Below the pieces are notes generated by a model. It made no database searches. It was not told the origin of the DNA and saw only the letters and a program-made list of their open reading frames with translations. Both the position numbers and the translations under genes were made by a program. This document shows, piece by piece, positions 63,004 to 64,000 of a DNA stretch of 64,000 nt. Source of the stretch: Streptomyces rubellomurinus (GTDB lineage Bacteria > Actinomycetota > Actinomycetes > Streptomycetales > Streptomycetaceae); contig NZ_JZKH01000007.1 of NCBI RefSeq assembly GCF_000961885.1, forward strand, positions 1 through 64,000, written 5' to 3'. How positions within the stretch are numbered: the stretch's first letter is position 1; each line of letters starts with the position of its first letter.

Positions 63004-64000
63004 TCAGTGTCCGGCACCGCGCGGCGGATCCTTCCGGGCGTGCCGCATCCTGACGGCGACCCCGCCGGCCAGGACGAGGACAGGGGTGGACCAGGCGGCC
63101 CAACCGGTCCACGCCTGGCCGGAGCCCCCGTGGACCGCCAGCACGACCCCGGGGGCGACCACCAGGACCACCACCATCCAGCCGATCAGGTCGCGCCACT
63201 GGCTGCGGGGCGGGTCGTACCTGTCGAGGTCCACCGGAGCGGCCTCGACGACGACGGCGTCGGCGGGGAGGTAGCCGCTGGAGCGGGCCAATTGCGCTGC
63301 CTTGCGGCCGGCGGCCGTGCGGAAGGCCGCGAACCTGTCCTCGTACACCACGAACAGGTTCGGCCAGGCGCCCACGACCGTCGTCCCCCGCTCGTGCGCC
63401 GACTCGTAGGTCGTGCTGATCAGTTCGGCGAGCGCGGTCCACTCGGGCAGATCGGTCAGTCGGGCGAGTTCCGCGAGGCGGGGCAGGACGTCCGTGATCG
63501 CCGCGGGGCCCGGCCGGGCGGGCTCGATCGGTCGGGGGTCGAAGAGCAGGACCAGTCGCCGTAGATAGTCGGTCAGGTCCTGCCAGCACTCCTCGGCGCC
63601 GCTGCCCTGCTTCTCGGTCGTGGTCGGGAGGCTCTTGTCGAGCTGCGCCAGCAGCGGCTCCGAGTTCAGCGCCGCGAGCTTCCGGGAGCCGACCGCCCGG
63701 GCCCGGATGGTACGGAGCATGGCTTCGGCCTCGGCCGCGGCGGTGTCCAGCGCGTGGCGCTCCCGCGGCTTGGGTCGCTGGACCAGGTCGGTCCTCCCTG
63801 CCTGCTCCAGGTGTCGCCGGACGACGGCCCACCTCAGCCGCCACTCCTCCGCGTCCGCGCCGTCGAGCTCCGCGAGGGCGACCACGAGGCCCAGGGGCGG
63901 GAGCTTCACGGCGTTGAACGCCTTGGAGAACTCCGACTGCGACCAGTTGAGCGCCGCGGCGAGCTCCTTCAGGGTCCGGCGGCCCTTCAACTCCCGCAAC
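63004..64000 (-). CDS. HTH-containing membrane protein, 5' end outside the window
   Basis: At least 331 residues are visible; the reading frame runs to the window edge, so the true start probably lies outside. The first residues RRTLKELAAALNWSQSEFSKAFNAVKLPPLGLVVALAELDGADAEEWRLRWAVVRRHLEQ look like an XRE-type HTH as found in streptomycete multi-domain regulators. The middle is acidic and helical. Two membrane segments lie near the C terminus (LIGWMVVVLVVAPGVVLAVHG and WAAWSTPVLVLAGGVAVRM), giving a cytosolic DNA-binding end. The family is not recognised. Confidence 0.75.
   Translation of the reverse strand, partial: LRELKGRRTLKELAAALNWSQSEFSKAFNAVKLPPLGLVVALAELDGADAEEWRLRWAVVRRHLEQAGRTDLVQRPKPRERHALDTAAAEAEAMLRTIRARAVGSRKLAALNSEPLLAQLDKSLPTTTEKQGSGAEECWQDLTDYLRRLVLLFDPRPIEPARPGPAAITDVLPRLAELARLTDLPEWTALAELISTTYESAHERGTTVVGAWPNLFVVYEDRFAAFRTAAGRKAAQLARSSGYLPADAVVVEAAPVDLDRYDPPRSQWRDLIGWMVVVLVVAPGVVLAVHGGSGQAWTGWAAWSTPVLVLAGGVAVRMRHARKDPPRGAGH

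Overview
The window is high-GC actinobacterial chromosome, almost certainly from a streptomycete (Streptomyces or Kitasatospora). It encodes BldD with the c-di-GMP signature RGD-X8-RQDD, the actinobacterial integration host factor mIHF, and a helicase-dead PriA. The gene order from nusB and bldD through pyrR-pyrB-pyrC-carA-carB-pyrD-pyrF, mIHF, gmk, rpoZ, coaBC, metK, priA, fmt and rsmB to rpe is the one I know from the Streptomyces coelicolor core chromosome. No rRNA, tRNA, CRISPR array, prophage or insertion sequence was seen.

Region 1 (1-26.3 kb) is core housekeeping. An aminopeptidase P-like gene, efp and nusB are followed by a strong terminator and two less conserved genes (a thioesterase and an unknown). 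bldD and the pyr operon are divergent. The pyr leader carries a PyrR-binding loop that can pair with the pyrR ribosome binding site. The pyr genes overlap or nearly touch up to carB, where a hairpin precedes pyrD. mIHF, gmk, rpoZ, coaBC, metK, priA, a repeat-bearing HTH protein, def, fmt and rsmB follow.

Region 2 (26.3-45.0 kb) is accessory sequence between rsmB and rpe. It holds small unknown proteins, MarR and TetR regulators, secreted and cytosolic hydrolases, a PQQ-like propeller membrane protein, a cystathionine beta-synthase with a CBS-domain pair, and a DrrAB-type ABC exporter beside its TetR regulator and palindromic operators. An aldo/keto reductase, a DUF4188 protein with an antisense-overlapping small membrane protein, a C39-like protein, and a tandem duplication of an SCO6745/SalK-like gene complete it.

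Region 3 (45.0-64 kb) has rpe, a pirin, an AfsR-type SARP/NB-ARC/TPR regulator with 18-bp tandem repeats in its promoter, an MFS exporter, a TauE-type permease, a lyase-like lipoprotein, a beta-helix lipoprotein divergent from a Tat-exported Dyp peroxidase, and a copper module (csoR and a CopZ-like chaperone with a canonical operator, but no copper ATPase). A chagasin-like lipoprotein, a NarL-type two-component system divergent from a MacB/FtsX-type ABC transporter, and a truncated HTH membrane protein at the right edge follow.

I saw no single unmistakably new multi-gene system. The best leads are the duplicated SCO6745-like genes with their conserved upstream box, the HTH protein with a TALER pentapeptide-repeat tail beside a perfect palindrome, the SARP promoter repeats, and the beta-helix/Dyp pair whose start codons nearly coincide. 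Starts were chosen by ribosome binding sites, overlaps and family length; family names come from recalled motifs, not from searches.
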